32,040 nt of DNA, taken from the NCBI RefSeq assembly GCF_021474425.1, contig NZ_JAKEIP010000081.1, positions 1 to 32,040 on the forward strand, written 5' to 3'. Below are positions 16,628-24,294 of this stretch, one piece after another (position 1 is the stretch's first letter; each line of letters opens with the position of its first letter). The position numbers and the translations under genes are program-made. The DNA is from Streptomyces muensis (GTDB lineage Bacteria > Actinomycetota > Actinomycetes > Streptomycetales > Streptomycetaceae). The notes under the pieces are model-generated. The model saw only the letters and a program-made list of their open reading frames with translations. It was not told where the DNA came from and searched no databases.

Positions 16628-16728
16628 GTCAGGACCGATTCAGTCCACCGGTCACTTCTTCCGTCGTCGCCCAAAAGCTCACAGAATCAAGGCAGTTGGC
16701 GAACAAGACAGCTGGAGAACGAAGCAGC
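16616..16728 (+). repeat. duplicated promoter/leader block, main-operon copy
   Basis: This is the partner of 9960-10056. The first 47 bases match with one difference, and the similarity continues in blocks to just before the Shine-Dalgarno site. It is in the direct orientation for the rightward operon, so the two copies are inverted relative to each other. Confidence 0.85.
16618..16645 (+). promoter_or_regulatory. 28-bp palindrome and SARP-like direct repeat (main-operon copy)
   Basis: The site has GACTGA...TCAGTC outer arms and GGTC...GACC inner arms. The heptamers TCAGGAC (16630-16636) and TCAGTCC (16641-16647) have an 11-base period. It is identical to the site upstream of the ectD-like gene. 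A convincing -10 could not be picked downstream. Confidence 0.7.
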
Positions 16729-16742
16729 TGGAGAGGCGAGCG

Positions 16743-16829
16743 ATGAAATACCAGATATCCATCCCGGAAAGCTCACTCGCGGAGAAGCGAGTCGTATGCC
16801 TCGGGCTCGATGACGGCGGATGGCAGTGA
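16743..16829 (+). CDS. 28-residue leader/small protein of the main operon
   Basis: ATG 16743 has a GGAGAGG site 6 bases upstream and is the first start codon after the duplicated leader. The product starts MKYQISIPESSLAEKR and ends LGLDDGGWQ. Its stop lies beyond the ATG at 16820 of the decarboxylase gene, so ribosomes finishing here could restart there. It may be a real small protein, a coupling leader, or the remnant of a gene. I recognise no family. Confidence 0.4.
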   Translation: MKYQISIPESSLAEKRVVCLGLDDGGWQ

Positions 16830-18121
16830 TCGATATGACTACCTCGAAGGTCCACATCCAGGGAATCACGATGTCAGCGCTGGCCGAGGAGTTCGGCACC
16901 CCGCTGTTCGTCTACGACGCGGACATCCTGGAAAGCACGTACCGCAAGCTGCGCGGCGTACTCCCTTCCGGTGTCGACGTCTTCTACTCCCTCAAGGCCA
17001 ACCCCAACATCAGCGTCTGCGCACTGCTGAATTCTTTGGGCACCGGCGCCGAGGTTTCCTCCTATGCCGAACTGACCACCGCGCTACGAGCCGGGGTCGC
17101 ACCGCGGGACATCATCTTCCTCGGCCCCGGCAAGGACGAACGGGAACTCGTCGCGTGCGTCGAAGCCGGAATCCACGCGGTCGTCTGCGAGTCGCTCGAG
17201 GAACTCGACCTGCTGGACTCGCTGCTGGCGAGGGCCGGCCGTGACGAGTTCCCGGTGCTCCTGCGAGTGAACCCTGCCTTCAGCAGCAAGGGGTCAGGGC
17301 TGGCCATGGGCGGCAAGCCCCGGCAGTTCGGCATCGACGAAGGCGAACTGCGTGACTCCAAGCACCGGCTCGCCGCCCTGCGCAACATCCGGGTGAAGGG
17401 GGTGCACGCCTATATGGGGACGCGGTTCCTGAACCACGACGACGTCGTCCACAACACCCGGCAGATCCTGGCCACCGCGGAGGAGCTGGCCGGTCGGCTC
17501 GGCTTCCCCCTGGAAACCGTGGACTTCGGCGGCGGGCTCGGCGTCGCCTACTTCGACAACGAGGAGGACCTGGACCTCGACGCGCTGGGGGCCGGACTGG
17601 CGGACGTTCTGTCCTCCTTCTCCGCGCGCAACCCGCACTGCCGGACGATCATGGAGCTGGGCCGGTTCCTGACCGCCATGGCCGGCACGTACGTCGTCCG
17701 GGCCCGCTATGTGAAGGACTCCATGGGAGAGAGCTTCGTGGTCGCCGACGGTGGCACCAACCACCACATGGCCGCCGTCGGCGTCGGGAGCTTCGTCAAG
17801 CGCAACTTCCCGATCCGCCACCTGGAGAACCGCTCTGCCGGAGCGCTGCGGCCCTACACCGTGACCGGACCGCTGTGCACCCCCAACGACGTGGTCGCCA
17901 AGAAGGTCCGGCTGCCGGAGGTCCGGCCAGGAGACCTGCTGGCGGTGGAGCGGTCCGGGGCCTACGGGCCCACCGCCTCACCCGGGCTCTTCCTCAGCCA
18001 CGGCTTCCCGGCCGAGGTGCTGGTGCACGGCGGGCGGGCCCATCTGGTCCGAGAACGCGACAGCACAGAGGATCTGCTGGCCAAGCAGCACCTCGTCGAT
18101 TTCCGCACCGCATCCGGATGA
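16820..18121 (+). CDS. type III PLP-dependent decarboxylase, BtrK/VinO-like
   Basis: This 433-residue enzyme has the alanine-racemase/DapDC-type fold. The PLP Lys is Lys59 in FYSLKANPN, the Gly-rich phosphate loop is DFGGGLGVAY near 235-243, ELGRFL near 280 replaces the EPGR of LysA, and GPLCTPND near 350 supplies the active-site Cys. These variants match decarboxylases acting on ACP-bound amino acids (BtrK on glutamyl-ACP, VinO on methylaspartyl-ACP) and the exosortase-associated group better than free diaminopimelate decarboxylase. The ligase and ACP genes nearby support an ACP-bound substrate. The start is uncertain: ATG 16820 overlaps the upstream small ORF, and ATG 16835 or 16871 is possible. 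Confidence 0.85.
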   Translation: MAVIDMTTSKVHIQGITMSALAEEFGTPLFVYDADILESTYRKLRGVLPSGVDVFYSLKANPNISVCALLNSLGTGAEVSSYAELTTALRAGVAPRDIIFLGPGKDERELVACVEAGIHAVVCESLEELDLLDSLLARAGRDEFPVLLRVNPAFSSKGSGLAMGGKPRQFGIDEGELRDSKHRLAALRNIRVKGVHAYMGTRFLNHDDVVHNTRQILATAEELAGRLGFPLETVDFGGGLGVAYFDNEEDLDLDALGAGLADVLSSFSARNPHCRTIMELGRFLTAMAGTYVVRARYVKDSMGESFVVADGGTNHHMAAVGVGSFVKRNFPIRHLENRSAGALRPYTVTGPLCTPNDVVAKKVRLPEVRPGDLLAVERSGAYGPTASPGLFLSHGFPAEVLVHGGRAHLVRERDSTEDLLAKQHLVDFRTASG

Positions 18122-19089
18122 ACACCGCGGCAGGCCAGGCCGCCCGGATCGGACTGGATGTCCTCGACTGCTCGGAACTCCGACGCCTGGTCGAGCGCCC
18201 CTGGTTCCTGCGCTTCGCCTTCGCCCCTGAGGAACTCGCCCACGCCGAGACCCTCGGTGCCCATCGGCTCCTGGAGTTCCTGGCCGGCCGGTTCGCCGCC
18301 AAGGAGGCCGTGTTCAAGGTCCTGGGGATCGGCTTCCTCCAGGGAGTGGCACCGCGAGAGATATGTGTGGAGCACACCTCGCACGGTGCCCCCATCGTCC
18401 ACCTGCGAGGGCGGGCCGCCCAGTTGACGCCGACCTTCGTCTCGGTGTCCATCACCCACAAACAGAACGTCGTAGCCGCCGTCGCCATCGGCTTTCCCTG
18501 GGATGCCGGTGCGCAAGCCGAAAACGGACGAAACAAATCAAAGGAGCCTGACGCCGTGTCGCCGCCCAACACCAACACGACCGCCACCGTCCAGCACAAC
18601 GCCCGTGAGGAACGAGCCCCGGAGACCAGCGAGACCAGCCAGAGCAGCCAGACATCCGAGTCGGCGACCACCGAGACCACCGCCTTCCTCCGCGTACGGA
18701 TCGGCCAGGAGGAGGCCCACTACGGGGGCGACCTGGTGGACGGCGCCCGCATCCTGCGGCTGTTCGGCGATCTGGTCACCGAGATCACCATCCGCACGGA
18801 CGGCGACGAGGGGCTGCTGTCCCAGTACACCGACCTCCGCTTCACCGCCCCCGTGAAACCGGGCGACTACATCGAGGCACGCGGGCGGCTGGTACGACGG
18901 ACCAGGCTGCGCCGGGTGGTCGAGCTCCAGGCGCACAAGGTCCTCAGCGCCCGCCCGGGAGCGGGCGAGAGCGTCGCCGCGGTCCTCGACGCGCCCCAGC
19001 TCGTGTGCACCGCCACCGCCACCACCGTCGTCCCCCACCGCAGGACGGACCCGCAGACCTCCCTCAACCCCACTGCCGAGGAGACCTGA
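18118..19089 (+). CDS. holo-ACP synthase fused to a 3-aminoacyl-thioester ammonia-lyase hot-dog domain
   Basis: This is one open frame of 323 codons. Residues about 1-130 are AcpS: GLDV with Asp14, RFAAKEAVFK with Glu63, and SITHKQNVVAAVAI at the end. This part would load 4'-phosphopantetheine on the ACP. A Ser/Thr/Glu-rich linker (about 131-189) follows. Residues about 190-305 are a hot-dog domain with RVRIGQEEAHYGGDLVDGAR, typical of 3-aminobutyryl-CoA and beta-alanyl-CoA ammonia-lyases, which reversibly remove NH3 from a beta-aminoacyl thioester. An internal GTG at 18556 with a strong AAAGGAG site could give a free hot-dog protein of 177 residues. It overlaps the decarboxylase gene by 4 bases and the ligase gene by 1. 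Confidence 0.8.
   Translation: MNTAAGQAARIGLDVLDCSELRRLVERPWFLRFAFAPEELAHAETLGAHRLLEFLAGRFAAKEAVFKVLGIGFLQGVAPREICVEHTSHGAPIVHLRGRAAQLTPTFVSVSITHKQNVVAAVAIGFPWDAGAQAENGRNKSKEPDAVSPPNTNTTATVQHNAREERAPETSETSQSSQTSESATTETTAFLRVRIGQEEAHYGGDLVDGARILRLFGDLVTEITIRTDGDEGLLSQYTDLRFTAPVKPGDYIEARGRLVRRTRLRRVVELQAHKVLSARPGAGESVAAVLDAPQLVCTATATTVVPHRRTDPQTSLNPTAEET
18540..18558 (+). promoter_or_regulatory. internal Shine-Dalgarno and GTG within the AcpS-lyase fusion
   Basis: AAAGGAG at 18540-18546 is followed 9 bases later by GTG at 18556, in frame with the hot-dog domain. This looks like a gene start whose upstream stop codon has been lost, since no stop separates it from the AcpS part. It may still allow internal initiation. 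Confidence 0.5.
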
Positions 19090-20639
19090 TGACCCGCCCA
19101 GCCCAACTGCTGCACGAACTCCTCGACCAGGCCGCCGAGCGCAGCCCGCACTCCGTCGCGCTCAGCACACAGGGCGGCAGCCTCACCTACGGCGAACTCG
19201 CCGAGGCCAGCGTGCGCATGGCGGGCCGCCTCCACGTGGAGGGCCTCAAGCGCGGCGACCGTATGGTCGTCACCGCGTCGGACGGCCTCGGCATCGCGCT
19301 TCTCGTGTACGCCGCGTCCCGCCTCGGCATCGTCTTCAGTGTCCTGCACGAGCAGGTGCGCGGCGGCCCGCTGGAGCACGTGGTGAAGGACTGCGAGCCC
19401 GAACTCCTGGTGTCCGACGACCCGGAAGTGGCCCACACCGCGATCCGGCACCATCTGACGTTCCTGAGGATCGAGGAGCTGGTGCGCGCGGCTCTCGACC
19501 CGCGGACCGTCTCCGCCCCGCTGCCCGAGAACCCCGGCACTCTCACCGTCGACCCGGTCAGTCTGATCTACACCTCCGGCACCACCTCCCTGCCCAAGGC
19601 CGTGGTCAGCACCCACCAGCAGGTCCTGTTCTCGGCGACAGCCATCCAGGCCTGCCTGGACTACCGCGCCGACGACGTCGTGTACTGCCCGCTGCCGCTG
19701 TCCTTCGACTACGGTCTCTACCAGGTGTATCTGTCCGCGCTCAGCGGCGCCCGGCTCCACCTGGGCACGGTCGCCGAGGCCGGCCCGCCGCTCCTGCGCA
19801 GTCTGGAAGCGGCCGGCGCCACGGTCCTGCCGGGCGTGCCCTCCGTCGCGGACCGCCTCGCCTGGCTCCTGCGCCGCGGCACCGGAAGGCTCGGCAGGCT
19901 GCGACTGCTCACCAACACCGGCGCGGCCCTGTCCGACAGCACCATGTCCGCGCTGCGCGACGCGCTGCCCCAGCTGCGGATCCAGGTCATGTACGGCCTG
20001 ACCGAGTGCAAGCGCACCGCGATCATGCCGCCCGACGGCGACCTGACCCACCCCGGGTCCTGCGGCATCCCGCTGCCCGGCACCGAGGTCTTCGTCATCG
20101 GCGACGACGGCGAGCGCCTGCCGGCGGGTGAGATCGGCCAGTTCGTGGTCCGCGGACCGAACGTCATGGCCGGCTACTGGCGGCGCCCCGAGCTGACCGC
20201 CGAGCGTTTCCCCCGCACGGGGGGACTCTTCCCCGAGCTGCGCACCGGCGACTACGGCTGGCAGGACAAGGACGGCTACCTCTACTTCTCCGGCCGCCGG
20301 GACGACCTGTACAAGGAGCGGGGCTTCCGTCTCAGCGCCACGGAGGTCGAGGCCGCCGCGACTCGTGTCGACGGGGTGACCTCCGCCGCCGTACTGCCGC
20401 CCGAGGGCAGGCGGACCGCGATCCTCGCGGTGGTCGCCGACATCACGGCGGACGAGGTGCGCGAGGGCATGCGCGACCACATCGAGCCCTTCAAGATCCC
20501 GCGCCGCTGCGTCCGTCTCGACGCCCTGCCCACCAACGGCAACGGCAAGGTCGACCGCAAGAAGCTGGCCGCTCTGGTCGAGCAGACCCCGGCCACCTCG
20601 GTCATCACCGAGGCGCTGCAGGCCCGCCTCGCCCACTGA
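19089..20639 (+). CDS. AMP-forming acyl/aminoacyl-ACP ligase
   Basis: This 516-residue ANL-superfamily enzyme would activate a carboxylate with ATP and load it on a carrier protein. The P-loop YTSGTTSLPK is near 160-169, the A5-type YGLTE near 303, GDYGW near 385, the hinge GRRDDLYKERGFRLS near 401, and the catalytic Lys in NGNGKVDRKKL near 489. It resembles exosortase-A-associated ligases and the ligases paired with BtrK-like decarboxylases. There is no fused carrier domain; the separate ACP follows 53 bases later. The substrate cannot be read from the sequence, and an amino acid such as Asp or Glu is likely given the decarboxylase. ATG 19089 has GAGGAG upstream and a TGATG junction. Confidence 0.88.
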   Translation: MTRPAQLLHELLDQAAERSPHSVALSTQGGSLTYGELAEASVRMAGRLHVEGLKRGDRMVVTASDGLGIALLVYAASRLGIVFSVLHEQVRGGPLEHVVKDCEPELLVSDDPEVAHTAIRHHLTFLRIEELVRAALDPRTVSAPLPENPGTLTVDPVSLIYTSGTTSLPKAVVSTHQQVLFSATAIQACLDYRADDVVYCPLPLSFDYGLYQVYLSALSGARLHLGTVAEAGPPLLRSLEAAGATVLPGVPSVADRLAWLLRRGTGRLGRLRLLTNTGAALSDSTMSALRDALPQLRIQVMYGLTECKRTAIMPPDGDLTHPGSCGIPLPGTEVFVIGDDGERLPAGEIGQFVVRGPNVMAGYWRRPELTAERFPRTGGLFPELRTGDYGWQDKDGYLYFSGRRDDLYKERGFRLSATEVEAAATRVDGVTSAAVLPPEGRRTAILAVVADITADEVREGMRDHIEPFKIPRRCVRLDALPTNGNGKVDRKKLAALVEQTPATSVITEALQARLAH

Positions 20640-20692
20640 TCCACCCCCGCACCCGATCACAGCAACTCCTCACCAGACGTAAGGACATGACC

Positions 20693-20956
20693 ATGGACCG
20701 CCAGAACGTTCTCACCGCCCTGGAGAAGGCCCTCACCGACGTCCTGGAGCGTCCCGTCACCGGTCTGACCGGTGATGTGAAGCTCTTCGACGATCTGCAC
20801 CTCGACTCCACCACCATGCTGGAGATGCTGATGGCCCTGGAGGACTCCATCGGCCTGGTCGTCGACCCGGAGGACCTGGACGCGGACGACTTCGTCTCGG
20901 TGGACACCTTCACCGACTTCGTACTCGCCTCACGGCTCGGGCAGGTCACGGCATGA
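20693..20956 (+). CDS. discrete acyl carrier protein
   Basis: This 87-residue four-helix carrier has the phosphopantetheine site at Ser39 in HLDSTTM, using DST in place of the common DSL, and an acidic helix II typical of ACPs. The AcpS domain, ligase and decarboxylase in the same operon should modify it and act on it. ATG 20693 is preferred over ATG 20687 because AAGGA ends only one base before the latter and seven before the former. Its stop overlaps the ectB start by 4 bases (ATGA). Confidence 0.9.
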   Translation: MDRQNVLTALEKALTDVLERPVTGLTGDVKLFDDLHLDSTTMLEMLMALEDSIGLVVDPEDLDADDFVSVDTFTDFVLASRLGQVTA

Positions 20957-22215
20957 CACTCACCCAGCCCGACCTGAGCGTCTTCACGACCCTGGAGTCG
21001 GAGGTCCGCAGCTACTGCCGCAGCTGGCCCACCGTGTTCGACCGTGCTCGGGGCAGCCGTATGCACGACGAGGACGGACACGAGTACCTGGACTTCTTCG
21101 CCGGCGCCGGATCGCTCAACTACGGCCACAACAACCCGGTGTTGAAGCGCGCCCTGCTCGACTACCTGGAGCGCGACGGTGTCACCCACGGCCTGGACAT
21201 GTCGACCACGGCCAAGCGCACGTTCCTCGAGTCCTTCCAGAACATGATCCTGCGCCCACGGGACCTGCCGTACAAGGTCATGTTCCCGGGTCCGACGGGC
21301 ACCAACGCTGTCGAAGCCGCCCTCAAGCTGGCGCGCAAGGTCAAGGGGCGCGAGACGGTCGTCTCCTTCACCAACGCCTTCCACGGCATGTCGCTGGGCT
21401 CCCTGGCGGTGACCGGCAACGCCTTCAAACGGGCCGGCGCCGGCGTCCCGCTCGTGCACGCCACTCCCATGCCCTTCGACCACTACATGGACGGGACGAC
21501 GCCGGACTTCCTGTGGTTCGAGCGGTTGCTCGGGGACCACGGGTCCGGGCTGGACCGGCCGGCCGCGGTGATCGTGGAGACGATCCAGGGCGAGGGTGGC
21601 ATCAACGTGGCTCGCCCGGAGTGGTTGCGCGCCCTCGCTCAGCTCTGTCAGGAGCATGACATGCTGCTGATCGTCGACGACATCCAGATGGGCTGCGGCC
21701 GCACCGGAGCGTTCTTCTCCTTCGAGGAGGCCGGCATCACCCCGGACATCGTCACCGTCTCCAAGTCCATCAGCGGGTACGGACTGCCCATGTCCCTGTG
21801 CCTGTTCCGGCCGGAACTGGACGTCTGGGAGCCGGGCGAACACAACGGCACGTTCCGCGGCAACAACCCCGCCTTCGTCACCGCTGCCGCCACGCTCAAC
21901 GCCTACTGGCACGACGACAAGCTGGAGCAGCAGACGCTGGCACACGCCCAGACCATCGAGGCCGCGCTGCGCGACACCGCCGCGCACCACAGCGGATCCG
22001 GCTACCGCGGCCGCGGGATGGTCTGGGGCCTGGAGCTCTCCGATCCCCGGCACGCCGGCCGTGCCGCACGCCGGGCCTTCGAGCTCGGGCTCCTCATCGA
22101 GACCTCCGGAGCATACGGCCAGGTCGTCAAGCTGCTGCCGCCGCTGACCATCACCGCCGACGAACTCGACGAAGGACTGCGCATCGCCCAACGCGCGGTC
22201 TTCGAAACGGCATGA
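20953..22215 (+). CDS. ectB: L-2,4-diaminobutyrate aminotransferase (EctB-like)
   Basis: This 420-residue class III aminotransferase converts aspartate beta-semialdehyde and glutamate to 2,4-diaminobutyrate, the first step of ectoine synthesis. It matches EctB throughout: LESEVRSYCRSWP near 10, FFAGAGSLNYGHNNP near 50, GPTGTNAVEAALKLARKVKG near 115, DDIQMGCGRTG near 238 and the PLP Lys271 in SKSISGYG. Nothing in it looks degraded. It directly follows and overlaps the ACP gene, an arrangement not known from ectABC operons. No dedicated aspartokinase gene is present, so its substrate must come from primary metabolism. Confidence 0.93.
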   Translation: MTLTQPDLSVFTTLESEVRSYCRSWPTVFDRARGSRMHDEDGHEYLDFFAGAGSLNYGHNNPVLKRALLDYLERDGVTHGLDMSTTAKRTFLESFQNMILRPRDLPYKVMFPGPTGTNAVEAALKLARKVKGRETVVSFTNAFHGMSLGSLAVTGNAFKRAGAGVPLVHATPMPFDHYMDGTTPDFLWFERLLGDHGSGLDRPAAVIVETIQGEGGINVARPEWLRALAQLCQEHDMLLIVDDIQMGCGRTGAFFSFEEAGITPDIVTVSKSISGYGLPMSLCLFRPELDVWEPGEHNGTFRGNNPAFVTAAATLNAYWHDDKLEQQTLAHAQTIEAALRDTAAHHSGSGYRGRGMVWGLELSDPRHAGRAARRAFELGLLIETSGAYGQVVKLLPPLTITADELDEGLRIAQRAVFETA

Positions 22216-22300
22216 CCGCGCCCGTTACCACCGATCGAGAAAGGACCCACCCCACCATGACCGTCCGCTCCCTCCCGACAGAAACCGAGGCGGTGTGACC

Positions 22301-22840
22301 ATGACGATCACCACCACCTCCGCGGCCGACACGCTCCAGGCCACCGGCGCCAACAAGCAGGCGGTCTTCCGGGCACCGGTGCCCGAGGACGGCCCGGCCG
22401 TGTGGAAGCTGGTCGAGAACACCCCCGGCCTGGACTCCAACAGCCTCTACTACTACACGCTGTGGTTCCGGGATTTCGCCGACGGTTCACTGGTCGCGAC
22501 CGTAAACGACGAACTCGTCGGATTCCTCACCGGCTATCGCCGCCCCGACGAGCCCGACACGTACTTCGTCTGGCAAACCGCCGTCAATCCGCGCCACGGC
22601 ATTCCCTTCCTCGGCGTGAAGCTCTTCCAGGCCGCGGCCGACCAGCAGGTGGCCAAGGGTGTCCGGTACGCCGAAGCAACGGTCTCCGCCGAGAACAAGT
22701 CGATCATCATGGTGCTGAAGCAGTTCGCCAAGAAGCACTCGGCGCACATGGAGACTCGCGTGCTGTTTCCCAGCAGCCTCTTCGCCGACAGTCACCACGA
22801 CGAGGTCCTCTACCGCATCGGCCCCTTGAGCGCCCACTGA
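22301..22840 (+). CDS. ectA: EctA-like diaminobutyrate N-acyltransferase (GNAT), divergent
   Basis: This 179-residue GNAT is related to diaminobutyrate acetyltransferase: FRAPVPEDGPAVWKLVENTP, then LDSNSLYYY at 44-52 (the LDxNSxY substrate motif) and FVWQTAV at 89-95. The acetyl-CoA pyrophosphate loop, normally RGxGL, reads PRHGIPF at 97-103, and the usual ETTITPDN reads EATVSAEN. Substrate recognition for diaminobutyrate thus looks kept, while acyl-donor binding has changed. An acyl-ACP or a larger acyl-CoA donor is plausible given the neighbours (inference). The ATG at 22301 has GAGGCGG 7 bases upstream; GTG 22295 is an alternative. A 13-codon ORF (22257-22298) precedes it. Confidence 0.85.
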   Translation: MTITTTSAADTLQATGANKQAVFRAPVPEDGPAVWKLVENTPGLDSNSLYYYTLWFRDFADGSLVATVNDELVGFLTGYRRPDEPDTYFVWQTAVNPRHGIPFLGVKLFQAAADQQVAKGVRYAEATVSAENKSIIMVLKQFAKKHSAHMETRVLFPSSLFADSHHDEVLYRIGPLSAH

Positions 22841-22865
22841 TTTCGACGATCGGGAGTCGTCCGCC

Positions 22866-24071
22866 ATGGCAGAACAGCCCACAACCATGTATCTCGACAT
22901 CAGCGACGAACACTTTCGCATGGACTCGGAAGAAGTGCGGAAGGCGCGTGCGACACATTGGTACGCACGGACCGACTGGGGAATCGCCGTCCTCTCCTAC
23001 GAGGACAGCAGCTTCCTCCTGAAGAGTCCTCGTCTGACCCAGGGGTCCGCCAAGTGGCCGTCTCAACACGGAGTGTTCGAAGGGCACTTCGACCGTTGGT
23101 GGCAGAAGACCCTGCTCGTGCTGGAGGGTATCGAGCACAACAGGATCCGGCGGCTGGTCAATCCCGCGTTCTCGCCGCGCCGGATAGAGCCGCTGCACTC
23201 CCGCTTCCGCGCTCTGGCGGACAGTCTCATAGACGAGTGGATCGATGACGGGCAGACCGAGTTCGCCAGTCGCTTCGCGGCGCCGTACGCGACCAGGATT
23301 CTGTGCATGCTGCTGGGCATCGACGAGCACGACTGGAAGAAGATCCATGAGCTCGCGTCCACGATCGGGCTCGGTCTCGGCATCACCATCCAGGAGAACA
23401 TCGCGCAGATCGACGATGCCATCGTCGAACTCACCGAGTACGCGGAGTTCCTGGTGCGAAGCCGAAGGGAATCTCCCCAGAACGACATCCTGAGCACCCT
23501 GGTGGAGACGAGGGACGAGGACGCCGGCAAGCTCTCGGATCAGGAACTGATCAATCTCATCATCCTGCTCATTTTCGCGGGGATCGACACGACCCGAAAC
23601 CAACTGGCCCTGTCCGTCGAAGCTTTCTCGAGGCAGCAGGACCAGTGGGAGAAGTTGGCCGCGGATCCCGATCGCTACTCCGCGAAGGCGGTCGAGGAGG
23701 CGCTTCGCGTCAATCCGATCGGCCGATGGATCTCACGCGAGGCGGCGGAGACGTTCCAGCACAAGGAGCGCACGATCGAGAAGGGTACGACCCTCCACCT
23801 GTTCACCCTGACATCGGCCACCGACCCCGCCGAATTCGACAACCCGGACCGCATCGACCTCGATGCCGACCGGTCACCTCACTTCGCGTTCGGTGGCGGA
23901 CTGCATCACTGCCTGGGGCATTTCGTCGCCAGGGCGGACATCGGTGTGGCGCTCTCGGCGTTGGCCACGCGCATGACCGATCTGCGGGTGGGAGCAGACG
24001 CCGAGTGGCTGCCTGATTCCGGAAACACCGGCGCGAACAGGCTGCCGATCACCTTCACCCCTCGTTCCTGA
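22866..24071 (+). CDS. cytochrome P450
   Basis: This 401-residue soluble bacterial P450 has the I-helix AGIDTT near 238-243, the K-helix ExxR in EEALR near 278, and the heme loop FGGGLHHCLGHFVAR with Cys349 as the thiolate ligand. The I-helix has Asp instead of the more common Glu/Asp-Thr context but keeps Thr-Thr. It is followed by its own ferredoxin and reductase, giving a complete electron chain. Its position between the ectA and ectC homologues suggests oxidation of an intermediate or of the ring product; the substrate is unknown. ATG 22866 follows GGGAGT. Confidence 0.93.
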   Translation: MAEQPTTMYLDISDEHFRMDSEEVRKARATHWYARTDWGIAVLSYEDSSFLLKSPRLTQGSAKWPSQHGVFEGHFDRWWQKTLLVLEGIEHNRIRRLVNPAFSPRRIEPLHSRFRALADSLIDEWIDDGQTEFASRFAAPYATRILCMLLGIDEHDWKKIHELASTIGLGLGITIQENIAQIDDAIVELTEYAEFLVRSRRESPQNDILSTLVETRDEDAGKLSDQELINLIILLIFAGIDTTRNQLALSVEAFSRQQDQWEKLAADPDRYSAKAVEEALRVNPIGRWISREAAETFQHKERTIEKGTTLHLFTLTSATDPAEFDNPDRIDLDADRSPHFAFGGGLHHCLGHFVARADIGVALSALATRMTDLRVGADAEWLPDSGNTGANRLPITFTPRS

Positions 24072-24096
24072 ATCACCTTCACGCCTGGAGGAGACC

Positions 24097-24294
24097 GTGA
24101 AGATCTTCGTTGATCGAATCAAGTGCCAGAACCACGGGCTGTGCGCGATTTCCGCTCCGGCCAACTTCGAGCTCGACACCGATGGTGAGCTTCAGTATCA
24201 CGAGTCGTTCGATGAGGAACACATCGACGACATCGAGGACGCCATCGACTCCTGCCCGCTGCAGGCGATCCTTCTGAACCGTGATGCCGCATGA
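24097..24294 (+). CDS. P450-type ferredoxin
   Basis: This 65-residue ferredoxin carries Cys10, Cys16 and Cys53-Pro, with His13 at the place of the second cluster Cys (CxxHGxC). This is the usual arrangement of actinobacterial P450 ferredoxins with a 3Fe-4S, or 4Fe-4S with an outside ligand, cluster. It should pass electrons from the reductase encoded next to the preceding P450. The GTG 24097 start has GGAGGAG upstream, and the stop overlaps the reductase ATG by 4 bases. Confidence 0.93.
   Translation: MKIFVDRIKCQNHGLCAISAPANFELDTDGELQYHESFDEEHIDDIEDAIDSCPLQAILLNRDAA

Noticed and set aside
16820..18121. Calling the PLP enzyme diaminopimelate decarboxylase (lysA)
   Set aside because: ELGR in place of EPGR and the GPLCTP motif, with a neighbouring ACP and ligase, fit ACP-substrate decarboxylases better.
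18867..20660. 597-codon minus-strand frame opposite the ligase gene
   Set aside because: It is a shadow of the ANL ligase; the coding strand has all catalytic motifs.
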